NCBI GenBank assembly: GCA_964495615.1
Contig: CAZBVX010000025.1
Location: 1 to 8,722 of the forward strand
DNA: 8,722 bases
Source of the DNA: CAINDR01 sp964495615
GTDB lineage: Bacteria; Patescibacteriota; Patescibacteriia; Patescibacteriales; UBA12465
Direction: 5' to 3'
Part shown: in pieces, positions 6,364-8,722 of the stretch
Layout of the letters: each line of letters opens with the position of its first letter
Position numbering within the stretch: position 1 is the stretch's first letter
Notes under the pieces: model-generated
Database searches by the model: none
What the model was told of the DNA's origin: nothing
The model's input: the letters and a program-made list of their open reading frames with translations, nothing else
Translations under genes and position numbers: made by a program

Positions 6364-7998
6364 TTATTTAGCCGCAGTATTATTTTTGTCTCCTAAAATA
6401 AGAATGAAGTCTGGTCCAGGATTAGCAAGGGTATTTGTTTTTGAGGGAATGGTGCTAGTGGCAGTGCTACTGGCAAGATTTTCTTCATCGAAAATTTCGA
6501 TAGAATTTTCATCAACAATTTCTGTTGAAGTGCTGACATCTTCCGTGGAAGAAGCAATATCTTCTTCGTAAGCAGAAATTTTTTCTTCCAACCAAAGAGG
6601 CCAAGAAAAAGAAACCTCAGCATTGTAGGCAGTTTTTAGAGCTTCCAATGCTTCTTCTTTTGTTCCATAAGTAAGATCATAGATGGTATTTCGAGTATAA
6701 TTTCTTTCTTGAGAATTTCCTAATTTCAAAACCGTGAAACCAGCTTCTTTCAGAACAACAGAGGCTTTGGAGGCAATTCCGCTGATCCAAGTGCCATTCA
6801 GAATTTCAATTGTGGCTGGTTCTTTTATTTTTTTTAGTTTTATTATTTCTGAATTTTTTATTTCCGGAACGAAAATATCCGAAGAATTACTGCCAGGCTG
6901 AAGAATATCGCCAAAAATAGTGTCGATCATATCTCTGATTGGTCTGAAGTTGTTTCCGCGCGGAAGCAAAATATAGGCACCGCCATCGCCTCGACCATCT
7001 ATTAATAAACCGGAAGTACTATTGTCCAGCACTTTGTTGGTGATTTGTGCTTTTTGAATATCTTTGAACATATTCCAAAGCTTGATCATTTCGGAGATTT
7101 GTAGATTGGTGCCGATATGTGAGTCTAATTGTCCAATAATTTTGGTGAGAGTTGCTGGATTGGTTAAAGTATTTCTGGAAAGAACCTTGTCTTTTGCTGC
7201 CTCCAAAACTATCTGCTGTCTTTTTGCGCGAGCAAAATCACTACCTTCAACTCCTAGAGAGTGGCGACTGCGGGCATATTTTAGGGCAGTGGATCCATCC
7301 ATTTTTTGCCAACCTTTATCAAAATGAAGATGTTCAAAACGAGAATAATAATCAGCAGCATCTTCGCGTCCGCTTATTGGATAGGTGTAGTCATCAAAAG
7401 TGTTTTCAACATAAACATCAACTCCGCCGACTTCATCGATAATATTAACAAAACCTTCAAAGTCAGCGCGAATATAATAAGGAATTGGTTCATCTAGTAA
7501 GGTGCTCAGGGTGTCACAAACGGCTTTGCCGCCGCTTCCTTCTTTTTCTTTTTCAGCATAGGCATTAATGCTGTTTATTTTTTTCCAATTGCCCTTGCTG
7601 TCTGGCGCAACCATGTCTCTGGGTATAGAAATCATTGCTGCTTGCTTGGTGGATGGTTTTAGCGAAAGAAGGATAATGGTGTCAGTCAAATTTCCTCCTT
7701 CGTGATTTTTTCCTCCCATTCCCAATAAAAGAATGTTAATTCGGTCATTTTCTTCTCCTTCAAGTTGAGAAGTGGGATTGATAACCAAATGAGAAAGTCC
7801 GCTAAAAAAAGTATTTTTGAACCATTCAGAAGAACTCTTACTGGAAACCAAAACTTTCCCAGCAAAAAGAAAGATAATTACACCCAAAATTCCTAAATAT
7901 ATGAAAAGACGTTTAGTTTTTTTGTTTGGGCGAGGCTCTTCTTCTAAAGGATAACGATAACGTTCATCTTTTTCTATTTTTTGTTTGAAATCGATCAT
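6364..7998 (-). CDS. LCP (LytR-CpsA-Psr) family cell-wall protein with LytR_C domain
   Basis: LCP proteins transfer lipid-linked glycopolymers to peptidoglycan on the outer face of the membrane. From ATG 7998 the protein has 544 residues: a charged cytoplasmic N-terminus, one membrane anchor (about 31-51), the LCP domain (about 88-275) and a LytR_C domain beginning with TIEILNGTWISGIA (about 396-409). Polyprenyl-phosphate and metal-binding signatures are visible: LTDTIIL (Asp106), ISIPRD (Arg127, Asp128), ALKYARSRH (Arg243, Arg245) and DFARAKRQQ (Asp254, Arg257, Arg260). LytR_C appears split: its usual last strand, PDFILILGD (529-537), follows an acidic Ser/Thr-rich stretch (about 478-526). 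The frame stays open to an ATG at 8064, but that lies within tRNA-Pro, so M23 of that reading is the start. Its ATG is 17 bases behind the tRNA, and der follows after 7 bases. Family secure; exact polymer substrate unknown. Confidence 0.95.
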   Translation of the reverse strand: MIDFKQKIEKDERYRYPLEEEPRPNKKTKRLFIYLGILGVIIFLFAGKVLVSSKSSSEWFKNTFFSGLSHLVINPTSQLEGEENDRINILLLGMGGKNHEGGNLTDTIILLSLKPSTKQAAMISIPRDMVAPDSKGNWKKINSINAYAEKEKEGSGGKAVCDTLSTLLDEPIPYYIRADFEGFVNIIDEVGGVDVYVENTFDDYTYPISGREDAADYYSRFEHLHFDKGWQKMDGSTALKYARSRHSLGVEGSDFARAKRQQIVLEAAKDKVLSRNTLTNPATLTKIIGQLDSHIGTNLQISEMIKLWNMFKDIQKAQITNKVLDNSTSGLLIDGRGDGGAYILLPRGNNFRPIRDMIDTIFGDILQPGSNSSDIFVPEIKNSEIIKLKKIKEPATIEILNGTWISGIASKASVVLKEAGFTVLKLGNSQERNYTRNTIYDLTYGTKEEALEALKTAYNAEVSFSWPLWLEEKISAYEEDIASSTEDVSTSTEIVDENSIEIFDEENLASSTATSTIPSKTNTLANPGPDFILILGDKNNTAAK

Positions 7999-8015
7999 AA
8001 TTTTAACAATGAATG

Positions 8016-8086
8016 TCGGGCTGCGCGGAATCGAACCGCGATCGCACGAACCCGAATCGTGCATAATACCATTATACCACAGCCCG
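8016..8086 (-). tRNA. tRNA-Pro (anticodon CGG)
   Basis: This is a 71-base cloverleaf. It has a 7-bp acceptor stem (CGGGCTG/CAGCCCG), with the C1-G72 pair and A73 typical of bacterial tRNA-Pro. A 7-base D loop carries A14, GG and A21. The anticodon stem is CACGA/TCGTG with loop TTCGGGT (anticodon at 8052-8054). The T stem is CGCGG/CCGCG with loop TTCGAAT. The D stem is weak: one G-U and a U-U mismatch at 13-22. CCA is not encoded; the gene continues CAT. It lies 13 bases behind tRNA-Ala and 17 bases before the LCP start codon, so RNA processing would free the LCP message. Confidence 0.95.
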
Positions 8087-8099
8087 CCTTGTTTTTTTG

Positions 8100-8170
8100 T
8101 GGACTCGGCGAGAATCGGACTCGCGTCTGAGCAATGCGAATGCCCCGTATTACCACTATACTACGAGCCC
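8100..8170 (-). tRNA. tRNA-Ala (anticodon CGC)
   Basis: This is a 71-base cloverleaf with acceptor stem GGGCTCG/CGAGTCC. The stem includes G3-U70, the main alanine identity element, and is followed by A73. The D stem GTAT/ATAC is fully paired. The anticodon stem GGGCA/TGCTC carries one G-U, and the loop is TTCGCAT (anticodon at 8136-8138). The T stem is GCGAG/CTCGC, but its loop reads TCCGATT, with C at position 55 instead of the near-universal U that becomes pseudouridine. CCA is not encoded. It is probably the first gene of a minus-strand unit with tRNA-Pro and the LCP gene. Confidence 0.94.
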
Positions 8171-8175
8171 CTAAT

Positions 8176-8181
8176 TTTATA
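8176..8181 (-). promoter_or_regulatory. Possible -10 box for the tRNA-Ala/tRNA-Pro unit
   Basis: TATAAA lies 5 bases before the first base of tRNA-Ala, so transcription would begin almost at the mature 5' end. No good -35 is found at 16-18 bases (the candidates read CTAATA or TAATAT). The assignment rests mainly on position. Confidence 0.35.
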
Positions 8182-8236
8182 GAGAATTGACTATTTAATA
8201 TTAGCACAAAACATCATTAATTCAAGGATGATTTAT

Positions 8237-8265
8237 TTGCTAAAAATACGCAGTTAATCTAGAAT
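8237..8265 (+). promoter_or_regulatory. Sigma70-type promoter of trpS
   Basis: TTGCTA (8237-8242) and TAGAAT (8260-8265) are spaced by 17 bases. The -35 matches the consensus at 4 of 6 positions and the -10 at 5 of 6. The start point would be near 8272, leaving a leader of about 24 bases before the trpS ATG. It lies in the divergent region between trpS and the tRNA genes. I see no T-box-like structure; the leader is too short for one. Confidence 0.6.
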
Positions 8266-8295
8266 ATTAATATAAAAAGAAGTTAAAAATATTTT

Positions 8296-8722
8296 ATGGC
8301 AATCAAAAAAACAATTTTTTCCGGTATCAAGCCAAGTGGAGATTTGACAATCGGTAACTACATTGGAGCAATTTCTCAATGGGTAGCTATGCAGGAAGAA
8401 TATAATTGTATTTTTTCCGTGGTAGATTATCATGCAATTACCGTCAAACAAGAACCGGAAGAATTGCGCCGCCGAATTTTGGATATTACTAAAATTTATT
8501 TAGCGGCCGGCATCAATCCAAAAAAATCTATTATTTTTCAGCAATCAACTGTTCCGGCACATACCGAATTGGCTTGGGTTTTGAATTGTTGCGGAACCTA
8601 TATTTCTGATTTGAAAAAAATGATCCAGTTCAAGGAGAAAACTGGCAGCAAACAAGATTCAGTCTCGGTGGGTATTTTTGATTATCCAGTTTTGATGGCT
8701 GCCGATATTCTTTTATATGACA
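8296..8722 (+). CDS. trpS: Tryptophanyl-tRNA synthetase, N-terminal part (truncated by window end)
   Basis: TrpRS is a class Ic synthetase that charges tRNA-Trp with tryptophan. The 142 complete codons visible cover the first part of the Rossmann fold. SGIKPSGDLTIGNYIGA (9-25) contains the HIGH-type motif as TIGN, the same form as in E. coli TrpRS. The segment NCCGTYISDLKKMIQFKEK and then FDYPVLMAADILLYD match the family's conserved tryptophan-pocket region. The KMSKS loop and anticodon-binding domain lie beyond the window; the family's usual length is about 330 residues. The ATG is fixed by the N-terminal alignment. Only a weak purine stretch (AGAAG, about 13 bases upstream) could serve as a ribosome binding site. 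The gene has its own promoter and is divergent from the tRNA/LCP unit. Confidence 0.97.
   Translation, partial: MAIKKTIFSGIKPSGDLTIGNYIGAISQWVAMQEEYNCIFSVVDYHAITVKQEPEELRRRILDITKIYLAAGINPKKSIIFQQSTVPAHTELAWVLNCCGTYISDLKKMIQFKEKTGSKQDSVSVGIFDYPVLMAADILLYD

Noticed and set aside
7999..8064. 22-codon N-terminal extension of the LCP gene
   Set aside because: It is translation of tRNA-Pro sequence; the ATG at 7998 lies just behind the tRNA and ahead of the normal cytoplasmic tail.
1..8722. CRISPR array, insertion sequence, prophage or integration site
   Set aside because: I saw no spaced direct repeats, transposase or integrase motifs, or duplicated tRNA ends; the tRNA genes are intact and followed by normal genes.

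Overview
The window reads as a compact, AT-rich bacterial chromosome segment, most likely from the Candidate Phyla Radiation (Patescibacteria, Parcubacteria-like). This placement is an inference from several features. Genes are tightly packed, recognisable GGAGG-type Shine-Dalgarno sequences are almost absent, and neither tRNA gene encodes its CCA end. Der carries an unusual AHTTRE switch I in its second G domain, and an LCP protein has a Ser/Thr-rich insert. UGA acts as a stop (dprA ends in TGA and no gene needs UGA read through), which argues against the UGA=Gly lineages (SR1/Gracilibacteria).

Left part, + strand (1-860): the lysine-rich C-terminus of an unidentified protein and its terminator, then a small, very AT-rich gene for an unrecognised exported or membrane protein. 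That gene has a plausible promoter and a compact hairpin just before its ATG. A long bidirectional terminator separates it from the convergent topA.

Middle, - strand (877-8170), in transcription order: tRNA-Ala(CGC), tRNA-Pro(CGG), an LCP (LytR-CpsA-Psr) protein, der, pth, dprA, topA. tRNA-Ala to der are closely spaced and probably form one unit. A hairpin with a T-rich tail follows der. Pth stands alone between hairpins and is followed by a strong symmetrical terminator. dprA and topA are coupled by an ATGA overlap. The genes cover cell-wall polymer attachment (LCP), ribosome biogenesis (Der), peptidyl-tRNA recycling (Pth), transformation or ssDNA handling (DprA) and supercoil relaxation (TopA).

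Right end, + strand (8237-8722): a promoter of good quality drives trpS (tryptophanyl-tRNA synthetase), which runs off the window. It is divergent from the tRNA/LCP unit.

Three natural longest-ORF starts are wrong. dprA would begin with TTG inside a terminator hairpin, pth would gain 26 foreign residues, and LCP would begin inside tRNA-Pro. Corrected starts are given. I see no mobile element, CRISPR array or evident new multi-gene system, and no gene-free stretch over 300 bases. The least explained part is the small membrane protein at 310-807 with its leader hairpin.
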